Source of the DNA: Rhodobacter sp.
GTDB taxonomy: Bacteria > Pseudomonadota > Alphaproteobacteria > Rhodobacterales > Rhodobacteraceae
Assembly (NCBI GenBank): GCA_030066215.1
Contig: JASJCA010000063.1
Span: 1-40,310, forward strand
Length of the DNA: 40,310 nucleotides
Direction: 5' to 3'
In this document: one piece after another, positions 10,088 to 17,359 of the stretch
Numbering within the stretch: the first letter of the stretch is position 1
How the letters are laid out: the number at the start of each line of letters is the position of its first letter
The notes under the pieces: generated by a model
Told to the model about the DNA's origin: nothing
Database searches by the model: none
The model's input: the letters and a program-made list of their open reading frames with translations, nothing else
Made by a program: the position numbers and the translations under genes

Positions 10088-10216
10088 CCGCCCCGTCCCG
10101 GTCTTTGCGGCCCTCATGGCATGGGGGCGCCGAAAGGGCAAACCCAGGCGAAAGGGTCATTTGGACGACACGTGCGCGGGGTGTAGGATGCGCTCGTATG
10201 GCCAGGGAGATTCGAA

Positions 10217-12193
10217 ATGACTAAAAACGGACTGATCGACCTTAACCGCCGGACGTTCCTTGCCGGCACCGCCGCCGGAGCGTCCTTGATCGCCTTGCAC
10301 CCCTTTTCGGCCCATGCTGCCGCCAACCAGGTGCATCTGCGGCTGATGGAGACGACGGACCTGCATGTCCACGTCTTTCCCTACGACTATTACTCGGACC
10401 GGCCGCGCGACACCGTGGGCCTGGCCCGCACCGCGGCGATCGTGCGCGAGATCCGCGCCGAGGCGACCAATTCGATGCTGCTCGACAACGGCGACCTGAT
10501 CCAGGGCAACCCGATGGGCGACTACATCGCCTATGAGCGCGGCATGGCCGAGGGCGACATGCACCCGATCGTCGAGGCGATGAACGTGGTGGGCTTCGAT
10601 GCCGCGACCATCGGCAACCACGAGTTCAACTACGGGCTGGACTTCCTGGCGAAATCCATGGCCGGGGCGGGGTTCCCGGTGGTGCTGGCCAACGTTTCGA
10701 CCACCCAAGGCGCGGCGCCGCGCGACGACACCACGCTTTATCCGCCCTACGTGATCCTCGACCGCACGGTGACCGACGGCGCCGGGGCCGAGCATGCGCT
10801 GAAGGTCGGGATCATCGGCTTCACCCCGCCACAGATCATGAATTGGGACCGCAGACACCTGGAGGGCAACGTCCAGGTCCGCGACATCGTCGCCACCGCC
10901 GAGGCCTATGTGCCCGAGATGCGCGAGGCCGGCGCCGACATCGTCATCGCCCTGTCGCATTCCGGCATCGGCGCCGACGCCCATACCGAGATGATGGAGA
11001 ACGCCTCGGTGCCGTTGGCCGCGGTCGACGGTATCGACGTGATCATGACCGGCCACCACCACCTGGAATTCCCGGGCTCGAAATACCAGGCCACCGCCGC
11101 GGTCGATCCGGTCGCGGGCACGCTGCACGGCAAGCCCGCGGTCATGGCCGGGTTCTGGGGCAGCCACCTGGGGCTCGTCGATCTGATGCTGGAGACGTCC
11201 GGCGGCAACTGGCGGATCGTCAGCCACGCCTCGACCAACCGGCCGATATCGAAGCGCAACGAGGACCGCTCGATCACCGCGCTGGTCGACAGCGAGCAGG
11301 ACGTGCTGGACGCCGTGCAGCAGGAGCATGACGAGACCTTGGCCTATGTCCGCCGCGCCGTCGGCAAGACCTCGGCACCGCTCCATTCCTACTTCGCGTT
11401 GGTGGCCGACGACCCATCGGTGCAGATCGTTTCGATTGCGCAGAAATGGTACATCTCCGAGATGCTGGCGGGGTCCGAGTACGCCAGTCTGCCGGTGCTG
11501 TCGGCGGCCGCACCGTTCAAGGCCGGTGGCCGGGGCGGGCCGGAGTACTTCACCGACGTGCCGGCGGGCGACGTGGCGATCAAGAACGTCGCGGACTTGT
11601 ACCTTTACCCCAACACCGTGCGCGCGGTGAAGGTCTCCGGCGCCCAGGTCAAAGACTGGCTGGAGCGCTCGGCGGGCATGTTCAACCAGGTCGAGCCGGG
11701 GGCCACGGACCAGGTGCTGTTGAACCCCGACTTCCCCAGCTACAACTTCGACGTGATCGACGGGGTGACCTATCAGATCGACCTGTCGCAGCCGTCGAAG
11801 TTCGCGCCGAAAGGAGAGTTGGTGAATCCCGACGCCAATCGCATCGTCGATCTGCGCTACAACGGCCAGCCGGTGACGCCAGAGATGGAGTTCATCATCG
11901 CCACCAATAACTACCGGGCCGGCGGCGGCGGCAGTTTCCCAGGCACCGGCGACACCATCGTCTTCGAGGCGCCGGACACCAACCGCGACGTGATCGTGCG
12001 CTACATCGTCGAGCAGGGCACGATCAACCCGTCGGCGGATGCCAATTGGACCTTCAAACCGCTGCCCGGCACCACGGTGCTGTTCGACACCGGCCCGGCT
12101 GCGAAGGGCTATATCGGCGACGTGAAGGGCGTGGCCATCGAAGAGGCTGGCGAGGGCCCCGAGGGCTTCGCGCGGTTCCGACTGCAGCTTTGA
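10217..12193 (+). CDS. cpdB: Exported 2',3'-cyclic-nucleotide 2'-phosphodiesterase / 3'-nucleotidase (CpdB-like)
   Basis: Periplasmic metallophosphoesterase that breaks down 2',3'-cyclic nucleotides and 3'-nucleotides for phosphate and nucleoside salvage. The 658-aa precursor has a twin-arginine signal ([18 protein letters not shown] at 11-12; likely cleavage after AHA at 34), so it is exported folded by Tat. Metal-binding motifs appear in order: ETTDLHVH (45-52), DNGDLIQG (90-97), GNHEF (133-137), ALSHSGIG and GHHH (about 280). The 5'-nucleotidase C-terminal domain follows (about 370-570). GGGAGA lies 9 nt before the ATG. Confidence 0.92.
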   Translation: MTKNGLIDLNRRTFLAGTAAGASLIALHPFSAHAAANQVHLRLMETTDLHVHVFPYDYYSDRPRDTVGLARTAAIVREIRAEATNSMLLDNGDLIQGNPMGDYIAYERGMAEGDMHPIVEAMNVVGFDAATIGNHEFNYGLDFLAKSMAGAGFPVVLANVSTTQGAAPRDDTTLYPPYVILDRTVTDGAGAEHALKVGIIGFTPPQIMNWDRRHLEGNVQVRDIVATAEAYVPEMREAGADIVIALSHSGIGADAHTEMMENASVPLAAVDGIDVIMTGHHHLEFPGSKYQATAAVDPVAGTLHGKPAVMAGFWGSHLGLVDLMLETSGGNWRIVSHASTNRPISKRNEDRSITALVDSEQDVLDAVQQEHDETLAYVRRAVGKTSAPLHSYFALVADDPSVQIVSIAQKWYISEMLAGSEYASLPVLSAAAPFKAGGRGGPEYFTDVPAGDVAIKNVADLYLYPNTVRAVKVSGAQVKDWLERSAGMFNQVEPGATDQVLLNPDFPSYNFDVIDGVTYQIDLSQPSKFAPKGELVNPDANRIVDLRYNGQPVTPEMEFIIATNNYRAGGGGSFPGTGDTIVFEAPDTNRDVIVRYIVEQGTINPSADANWTFKPLPGTTVLFDTGPAAKGYIGDVKGVAIEEAGEGPEGFARFRLQL

Positions 12194-12207
12194 GGCCAAT
12201 AAAGGCC

Positions 12208-12232
12208 ACGGGCGCGAAACTCTCGCGCCCGT
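12208..12232 (+). terminator. Hairpin terminator after cpdB
   Basis: A perfect 10-bp stem (ACGGGCGCGA and its complement, loop AACTC) begins 14 nt after the cpdB stop. It is followed by TCGCTTGG, so the U-tract is weak. Confidence 0.6.
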
Positions 12233-12283
12233 TCGCTTGGGCCGGTGTGCGTCGCGAGGATTGGACGTAAGCGATCCGCCCTT

Positions 12284-12452
12284 GGGCGCGGATTCAAGGC
12301 GCGCAGCGCCGCCGCGCCATCGCCGACCCGCTCCGGAGGGGCGGCGATTTGGCCTGGCTCGCGCACCGCGCGATGTCCTACGGACCCGGCAGCCATAAAG
12401 CACCACCGTTCAGAGCTCGGCTCACCACCCCGCGGGTCGGCGATGGCGCGGC
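12284..12452 (-). repeat. Structured dispersed element, copy A
   Basis: One of three related elements; oriented on the minus strand. In that orientation the 5' arm (12452-12433) and internal arm (12330-12311) form a perfect 20-bp inverted repeat. Between them lies a second pairing of 10 bp (two of them G-T) and the invariant CTTTATGGCTG. A terminal hairpin (GGCGCGG with CCGCGCC, inner GGCGC-TGC-GCGCC) ends the element at 12284. Compared with copies B and C it lacks one base in each long arm, so pairing is kept. It lies between the convergent cpdB and TetR genes. The rest of the 330-nt gap shows nothing beyond the cpdB terminator. Confidence 0.85.
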
Positions 12453-12524
12453 TCAACTCTGCGGCGGCAGCCTGCGCTCTAGGCCGGTTGATGGGCCCGC
12501 GGCTGGACCTGGATCAACCTCATC

Positions 12525-13136
12525 CTACACCGCCCAGCCCTCCACGGTCGCATGCGCCGCGGCCGCAAGCCGCTGCATCTCGGCCTCGTCCGCGCCGGTG
12601 CGCGCGGCGACCGCATAGCCCAGCAGAAAGCCCAGCAGCATCTCGGTGCGCACCTCCGCCAGCTCCGGCGGCGCTTCGTCACTTCGGGTCGCGGCCGTGA
12701 CCACCCTGTGCAGCGCCGCCCGGATCCGGTCGCGATAGACCCGCGCCAGGGCGCTGACCGCCGGATCCGAGGTGCCGAACTCGGTCGTCGTGTTGACAGC
12801 GAGACAGCCCGCGCGCCCGAAGGCGAAGACCGCGTCGAGGAAGTCGTGCAGCGCCCCGAGCCCGGGCCGCTCACTCGCCGCCGCCATCTCGGCGAAGCCC
12901 TCCATCCGGGTCTCGACATAGCGGTCGAGGATCCGCCGAAAGAGATCCCGCTTCGAGCCGAAAGTATTGTAAAGGCTAGACTTTCGCAGCCCGGAGACTT
13001 GCAGGATATCGGCCATCGAGGTTGCCTCGTAGCCTTTGTCCCAAAACAGGTCGGTCAGCGCGTCGAGCACCTTGTCTTCATTGAAGGTCCGCGGCCTGCC
13101 ACGGCCCGGAGTGTCGGTCGTCACGTTGATGTTCAT
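12525..13136 (-). CDS. TetR-family transcriptional regulator
   Basis: A 203-aa repressor-type protein. The N-terminal DNA-binding domain is clear: GRGRPRTFNEDKVLDALTDL, then the helix-turn-helix at about 38-62 with TSMADILQVSGLRKSSLYNTFGSK split over it. The C-terminal ligand domain (about 80-203) is all helical and of the TetR_C_16/YjdC-like sort, with GCLAVNTTTEFG near 104-115. The ATG at 13136 has AGGAGGGGG 1 nt upstream; the frame continues upstream but through the operator region. It is divergent from the ABM-domain gene, and two matching palindromes lie between them, so it probably represses that gene and itself. The inducer is unknown. Confidence 0.9.
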   Translation of the reverse strand: MNINVTTDTPGRGRPRTFNEDKVLDALTDLFWDKGYEATSMADILQVSGLRKSSLYNTFGSKRDLFRRILDRYVETRMEGFAEMAAASERPGLGALHDFLDAVFAFGRAGCLAVNTTTEFGTSDPAVSALARVYRDRIRAALHRVVTAATRSDEAPPELAEVRTEMLLGFLLGYAVAARTGADEAEMQRLAAAAHATVEGWAV

Positions 13137-13164
13137 GCCCCCTCCTAACACGGCAAACCGATAA

Positions 13165-13182
13165 TTGGAACATTCGGTCCAA
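13165..13182. promoter_or_regulatory. Candidate TetR operator O1 (imperfect palindrome)
   Basis: An imperfect 18-nt palindrome, TTGGA-N8-TCCAA. Its central 16 nt match operator O2 at 13 of 16 positions, which is the reason to believe both bind the same protein. It lies 28 nt before the TetR start codon, suited to autorepression. Confidence 0.65.
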
Positions 13183-13191
13183 AAAAAGCTG

Positions 13192-13220
13192 TTGACATAT
13201 ATGGACCGATCGGTCCAATA
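13192..13220 (+). promoter_or_regulatory. Promoter of the ABM gene with TetR operator O2 in its spacer
   Basis: A consensus -35 TTGACA (13192-13197) is followed 17-18 nt later by CAATAA-like -10 sequence (about 13216-13221). The spacer holds a perfect 16-bp palindrome, TGGACCGATCGGTCCA (13202-13217). An operator between -35 and -10 is the classic layout for repression by blocking RNA polymerase. The exact -10 is uncertain. Confidence 0.75.
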
Positions 13221-13274
13221 AGATGATAGAACGATTAACCGGCCCCAGCGGCCCTCAACCCGAAGGACCCCGAG

Positions 13275-13727
13275 ATGACCCTGTCGACCCTGAAGACCAC
13301 CCTCGCCGCCGCCACGATCGCACTGTCGACCACCACTGCGGCGCTCGCCGGCGGGCATTCGACCGAGATCGACCTGACCTATGTCTGGACCGCCAAGGAC
13401 GGCATGGGCGAACAGCTCGTCGCCACTTATGCCGCCGTGGGCGAGGTGCTGGAGGCGAACGAACCCGGGCTCTTGAGCTATGAAATCGCCGTGTCGGAAA
13501 CCGGCGATCAGATCGTGATCCACGAGGTCTTTGCCGACGCCGAGGCGCTGGCGTTCCATCTGTCGGGCACGGCGGCGCAGTATTTCCCGCAAATCTCGCA
13601 GATCGCGACGCCCGGCCCGTTCATCTTCCGCGGCGACGTGCCCGAAGAACTGAAGGCGGCCGCCTACCAGATGGACATGGGCGCGATCTTCACCGGCGAC
13701 TGGATCGGGTTCGACCGCGAGCAGTGA
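13275..13727 (+). CDS. Exported antibiotic-biosynthesis-monooxygenase (ABM) domain protein
   Basis: A 150-aa protein with a signal peptide (residues 1-25, cleavage likely after ALA). The rest is a ferredoxin-like ABM-type fold: DLTYVWTAKDGMGEQLVATYAAV, then EPGLLSYEIAVSETGDQIVIHEVFADAEALAFHL. ABM proteins include small monooxygenases for quinones and polyketides and also heme-degrading enzymes; the precise reaction cannot be read. A signal peptide on this fold is unusual. AAGGA precedes the ATG. The divergent TetR gene and the operator in its promoter suggest induction by a small molecule, perhaps its substrate. Confidence 0.82.
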   Translation: MTLSTLKTTLAAATIALSTTTAALAGGHSTEIDLTYVWTAKDGMGEQLVATYAAVGEVLEANEPGLLSYEIAVSETGDQIVIHEVFADAEALAFHLSGTAAQYFPQISQIATPGPFIFRGDVPEELKAAAYQMDMGAIFTGDWIGFDREQ

Positions 13728-13778
13728 GCGCTGCGACCCCGCTGGGTGTCGTGTCGGCCAACACGGCATCCCGGCGCC

Positions 13779-13806
13779 TTGAATTCGCGGCCTCACGGCT
13801 GTATCT
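13779..13806 (+). promoter_or_regulatory. Promoter of the SRP RNA gene
   Basis: TTGAAT (13779-13784), a 16-nt spacer and GTATCT (13801-13806) form a sigma-70-like promoter. It would start transcription near 13813, matching the paired 5' end of the SRP RNA. Confidence 0.55.
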
Positions 13807-13812
13807 GAGAGG

Positions 13813-13910
13813 TCGAGAGGTTGGCGCGGGCAGGCGCCTCGCCAACCCGGTCAGGTCCGGAAGGAAGCAGCCGTAACGAGCCCCGCTTGGGTCGATGTCC
13901 AGCCTCTCAC
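13813..13910 (+). ncRNA. ffs: Signal recognition particle RNA (4.5S type)
   Basis: RNA core of the signal recognition particle, which with Ffh targets membrane proteins to the translocon. The diagnostic apical domain is present: GGTCAGGTCCGGAAGGAAGC starting at 13849, then AGCCGTAACGAG. The ends pair: GAGAGGTTGG (13815-13824) with CCAGCCTCTC (13899-13908), 10 bp with one G-U. Size of about 98 nt is normal for alphaproteobacteria. Exact ends are inferred from the pairing. ffs also lies upstream of dnaX-ybaB-recR in other bacteria, but here three genes separate them. Confidence 0.93.
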
Positions 13911-14028
13911 CTTCCCAAAGTCGTGTTGCCCCCTTAACTTACGCGCCGAAGTTGTGCTGCGCCGTTGTTATTCGGCACCAAATGCCGTTGTAATACTTCC
14001 CAACCTCCCACATCACTTTGGATTTCCC

Positions 14029-14037
14029 TGTGGATAA
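14029..14037 (-). promoter_or_regulatory. Perfect DnaA-box consensus
   Basis: TGTGGATAA, i.e. TTATCCACA on the minus strand, matches the strongest DnaA-box consensus. It lies in the leader of the Hint gene, downstream of ffs. It is a single box with no AT-rich unwinding element or cluster nearby, so it is not evidence of an origin. Binding is untested. Confidence 0.35.
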
Positions 14038-14087
14038 GTCACAGTCGCCCAAAATCAGCCATCGGGGCACGGTGGCGAGGGCAGGCA

Positions 14088-15080
14088 GTGGCGAACATCA
14101 ACGTAACCGATGACAACACCACGGTGTACGTGGGCAACAACGACGTCATCAAGATCAACATCACCGGCGGCGGGACGGTCACAATCAAGGCCGATCCCAA
14201 CGATACGGTCGACTTCTTCAAGATACAGTTCATCGGCGACGACCACACGGACATCGCCAAGATCGACCTGTTCACATTCTCGCAGAACGATTTGCGGATC
14301 GACGTCCATCACTATGATACAAGCGACGAGGTGCAGCTTCTCGGCGCGTTCAACAAAGGCGTCGATCCCGACAACGAGGACGAGTTCAACTTCAGCTACA
14401 TCGGGGCCACCGGGAACACGTTCAGCGGTTACGTGCACGCCCAGGACGGCAATGAGAGCGACTTCAACGCCGACCCAAAGCCGATCGTCATCTGCTTCGC
14501 CGAAGGCACGGTGATCGATACGGCGCTCGGGCCGCGCCCTGTGGAAAGCCTTCGCGAGGGCGATCTGGTGGCCACACAGGACAACGGGCTGCAGCCGGTG
14601 CGTTGGATCGGGTCCCGGCGGCTCGACAGCATCGACCTCGCGCGCCACCCCGAGCTTTGCCCGATCCGGATCGCGACGGGGGCGTTGGGGGACGGCAAAC
14701 CCTATCTCGAACTGACGGTGTCGCCGCAGCACCGGGTGCAAGTCGCCGATTGGCGCGCGGATCTGCTATTCGGCGAGCCTCGGGTCCTGGTCGCGGCCAA
14801 GCATATCGTCGACGGCGACAGCGTCTGGATCGACCGCGACGTCCCGTCGGTGAACTATTACCACCTGCTCTTCGACCGCCATGAAGTCGTTTTTGCCAAC
14901 GGCGCCGCCACCGAAAGCCTGCATCCCGGCGATGTCGCCCTGGACGCGATCGGTTCTACGGCCCGCGACGAGGTGCTGCTGCTGTTTCCCGGCCTGCCTG
15001 CCGAGATTGCCAGCCGCCACACTGCGCAGCGGGTCCTGCGCGGGTTCGAGGCGGTTGCGGTGCAGGCCTATGCCTGCTGA
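14088..15080 (+). CDS. Hint-domain protein, probably secreted
   Basis: A 330-aa protein in two parts. The first 130 residues are acidic, Asp/Asn/Thr-rich and strand-forming (DDNTTVYVGNNDVIKINITGG), like extracellular roseobacter proteins. A Hint (Hedgehog/intein-type, Hint_2) domain follows, starting at the catalytic-type cysteine C136 in VICFAEGTVI. Its later blocks include LREGDLVATQDNGLQPVRWIG, VSPQHRVQV, and YYHLLFDRHEVVFANGAATESL. Hint domains autocleave; what is released or attached here is unknown. There is no Sec signal, so export would need a type I or other system (inference). I chose GTG 14088 because upstream in-frame sequence looks non-coding; GAGGG lies 7 nt before it. An upstream start at 13965 is possible but less likely. 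Confidence 0.8.
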   Translation: MANINVTDDNTTVYVGNNDVIKINITGGGTVTIKADPNDTVDFFKIQFIGDDHTDIAKIDLFTFSQNDLRIDVHHYDTSDEVQLLGAFNKGVDPDNEDEFNFSYIGATGNTFSGYVHAQDGNESDFNADPKPIVICFAEGTVIDTALGPRPVESLREGDLVATQDNGLQPVRWIGSRRLDSIDLARHPELCPIRIATGALGDGKPYLELTVSPQHRVQVADWRADLLFGEPRVLVAAKHIVDGDSVWIDRDVPSVNYYHLLFDRHEVVFANGAATESLHPGDVALDAIGSTARDEVLLLFPGLPAEIASRHTAQRVLRGFEAVAVQAYAC

Positions 15081-15096
15081 GGGCGCCGCGGCCGGC

Positions 15097-15498
15097 CTAT
15101 TCGGTCTCTGACCCCAGGGCCGGTGCCGCTTCGGGCGCGGGAACTGCCGCGGGCGCCGTTACGGGCCCGGGTGGCGGTGCGCTGACCGGCGATGGGCGCT
15201 GCAGGTTGGCCCAAAGCACCAGCGCCAGGATCGCCGCTGCCAACAGCAGGAAGCCGACGAGCGGCATGAGCCCCAGCCAGCGGATCGGCCGGCCCGGCGG
15301 CACACGCCGCGATGCCGCGCCGCAGAGAATCGCCAGCACCGCCGCGCCGAGCTGCCAGCCCATGAACACGCTGACCTTGTTCCACCCCGCTGCGAGCCCG
15401 AAATCCTTGGCCGGCGTGACCGCGAAGGCCACGAAGGCGCCGCCGAAGGCCAGCGCCCAGGCGATCAGCAGGACCCAGGTGATCCGCTCTGCCGTCAT
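15097..15498 (-). CDS. Small membrane protein with a proline/alanine-rich tail, unknown function
   Basis: 133 aa with three predicted membrane helices (about residues 7-27, 45-65 and 73-95), followed by a tail of Pro, Ala and Glu (about 100-133) that is probably disordered. No family recognised. It is convergent with the Hint gene, only 16 nt apart. The ATG at 15498 and the clean alternation of hydrophobic segments support real coding. The following 132-nt gap to the ankyrin gene shows nothing I can name. Confidence 0.65.
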   Translation of the reverse strand: MTAERITWVLLIAWALAFGGAFVAFAVTPAKDFGLAAGWNKVSVFMGWQLGAAVLAILCGAASRRVPPGRPIRWLGLMPLVGFLLLAAAILALVLWANLQRPSPVSAPPPGPVTAPAAVPAPEAAPALGSETE

Positions 15499-15630
15499 GA
15501 CGACACCTCACGCCAAACGACGTGGCAAATCAAGGCCCAGAGCACGTCCTGTCCAGCCCGCGCGTACTGCGCCGCTCGAACGACATGCGGGCGCCGACGA
15601 AGCCAAGGCGGCGCGACCAAGGGATACGAG

Positions 15631-17163
15631 CTAGCCGACGCCGCCCTCGACGACCTGGCCGGGGTACCGCGCGCCCCAGTCGGCCAGGAACGCCGCCATG
15701 TCGGCCTCGCCGGCCAGTTCGATCGCCCTGGACGGCAGCGCCACACCCTCTTCGAGCGCGAGGCGCGCGCAGCCGATATGGTCGCGTTCGGCCCGCGCCG
15801 GGCAGTTTTCCGAGCCATGGATGATCGTCGACAAAAGCGTGCCGCCATAGCCGTTGATGTGCCCGAGATCGGGCTTCAGCGACAGGAAATAGGCCACGAC
15901 CTCGGGCAGGCCCTCCCACCCGGCGACATGCACAGGGGTCAGGTCCATCTCGTCGGGGCGGTCGTATTCGAGCCCCAATGCCACCAGCCGTTTGACATTG
16001 CCCAGGCGCCCAGGCAGGTGCAGCATGGCCCGGATCAAGTTCCTGTAATCCAACGGCAATTTTGCAGGGTCGATATAATTGCCGGGGGCCACCTCGCCCT
16101 CTGCTGCAGCGGCAAGCAGCGCCTCTTCGCGGCCAAGCGTGGTGTCCCCGCCCGCCGCGGCGATGCGGTCGGCGGCCGCCGGATTGCCGTAAACCCGGGC
16201 GATGGAATAGGGCGTCATGTCCCGATACCGCATCGAGGGGTCGGCGCCGGCATCGAGCAGCATCCCGATCATCTCGGCGTCGCAGAGCCGCCGCGCCGCC
16301 TGGTGCAGCGCGGGGATCACGAAGGACGGCTCGCCCGAGGGGTGCTGCTCGATGCCCTCGTTGGGGTCGGCGCCGGCCTCTAGCAAAAGCCGCACCGCCG
16401 CGTGGTCGTTGAAGTCCAGCGCGCGCGGCAGGGCATTGGTGCGCTCCGGCCGGGCGCCGTGTTTCAGCAGCAATTCCAGGCCCTTGGTGTGCCCAAGCTC
16501 GGTCGCGTGATAGAGCGATTCGCCGTCGTTGGGATCGGCGCCGCGATCGAGCAGCCACTCGGCCAGCGCCAGATTGCCGGCATGCCCCAAGGCGCCGTAG
16601 AGCGCCGAGAGCGGCGCGTTGTCGTCGCCGTCATAGGGGAAACTGTCGTTGACGTCGGCGCCGGCGCCCAGCAACGCCTCGGCCACGGCCAGCATGTCGG
16701 CCGCAGAGCCGCCGTGCTTGAAATGCTGGGAAAACGCCAGGTGCAGGATCGGCCGCCGCACGCCCACCAGGCGGGTTGCCGCGCCCGGGTCGCGGGCAAG
16801 CGCGGCCTGCACATGCGCCGCATCGTAGAGCGCGCAAGCGAGGCCGAGAGTGTCGCGGCCCAGGTCCGGCGTTTCCGCCAACAGCGCCTCGACCACCCAG
16901 CCCTGGCCGTGAAACAGCGCGATCTTCAGCCGTTCCGCCTTGGCCTCGCGCCCCATCGCCGCCGCCTCGCGTGCGAGCTTCAGCTTGGGCCAGCTGTCGA
17001 AGCCCAGCTCGCGCGCGATGACATGCAGCGCGTCGGCATGCTTGATCCCGCCGGCCTCGGGCAGCACGGCGCGCACCCGCGCCACGGCGTCGGTCTCGCC
17101 CGCCTGGTACGCCTTGCGCAGCGTTTTGGCCTGGCGGCGCAGTTTCTCTGTCGGATCGCTCAT
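15631..17163 (-). CDS. Ankyrin-repeat protein
   Basis: A 510-aa soluble protein. The N-terminus is a charged helical region (MSDPTEKLRRQAKTLRKAYQ). From about residue 105 it carries tandem ankyrin repeats, seen as recurring LLEAGADPN-type ends: LLGAGADVND, LLDRGADPND, LLKHGARPE, LLEAGADPNE, LLDAGADPS. Repeats weaken near the C-terminus. Ankyrin repeats bind other proteins; the partner is unknown. No signal peptide or membrane segment. I chose ATG 17163, preceded by GAGAGGG; an ATG five codons upstream is possible. It is divergent from dnaX. Confidence 0.85.
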   Translation of the reverse strand: MSDPTEKLRRQAKTLRKAYQAGETDAVARVRAVLPEAGGIKHADALHVIARELGFDSWPKLKLAREAAAMGREAKAERLKIALFHGQGWVVEALLAETPDLGRDTLGLACALYDAAHVQAALARDPGAATRLVGVRRPILHLAFSQHFKHGGSAADMLAVAEALLGAGADVNDSFPYDGDDNAPLSALYGALGHAGNLALAEWLLDRGADPNDGESLYHATELGHTKGLELLLKHGARPERTNALPRALDFNDHAAVRLLLEAGADPNEGIEQHPSGEPSFVIPALHQAARRLCDAEMIGMLLDAGADPSMRYRDMTPYSIARVYGNPAAADRIAAAGGDTTLGREEALLAAAAEGEVAPGNYIDPAKLPLDYRNLIRAMLHLPGRLGNVKRLVALGLEYDRPDEMDLTPVHVAGWEGLPEVVAYFLSLKPDLGHINGYGGTLLSTIIHGSENCPARAERDHIGCARLALEEGVALPSRAIELAGEADMAAFLADWGARYPGQVVEGGVG

Positions 17164-17359
17164 CGGTTTCCCTCTCACCGCCCGCCGGTCCGCTTGTCGG
17201 GCACGAGTTCAACCGAATGTCAGTCGGTCTGGTCGAGAGGTGCTGATGCAGCTGTCCGCGGACCCGGGTGCCGCCTCTGTCGGCGCCGCCACCCTAGCCC
17301 AGGCCGCGCGCCCGGGCAACCGCTGGACGCGGCCCGCAGCGCACCCTAACCTCGGCTCG

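Noticed and set aside
12284-12452. Structured repeat as a miniature inverted-repeat transposon
   Set aside because: The long arms are internal-plus-end rather than at both ends, a third arm covaries with them and I see no target duplication. Not excluded, but the evidence favours a folded RNA or DNA element.
12525-13796. Extension of the TetR protein to 423 codons
   Set aside because: The upstream part is antisense to the ABM gene and crosses both operators; ATG 13136 has the ribosome site and the right N-terminus.
13981-14087. Replication origin near the DnaA box
   Set aside because: Only one box, no AT-rich unwinding region and no dnaA, parAB or hemE genes nearby.
14088-15080. Hint gene as an intein or homing element
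   Set aside because: No split host protein flanks it, and no homing endonuclease domain is present; it is a stand-alone Hint_2 protein.
17246-17359. Alternative upstream start for dnaX at ATG 17246
   Set aside because: It has a better ribosome site, but adds 38 residues rich in Ala and Pro not seen in the family. Kept only as an alternative.
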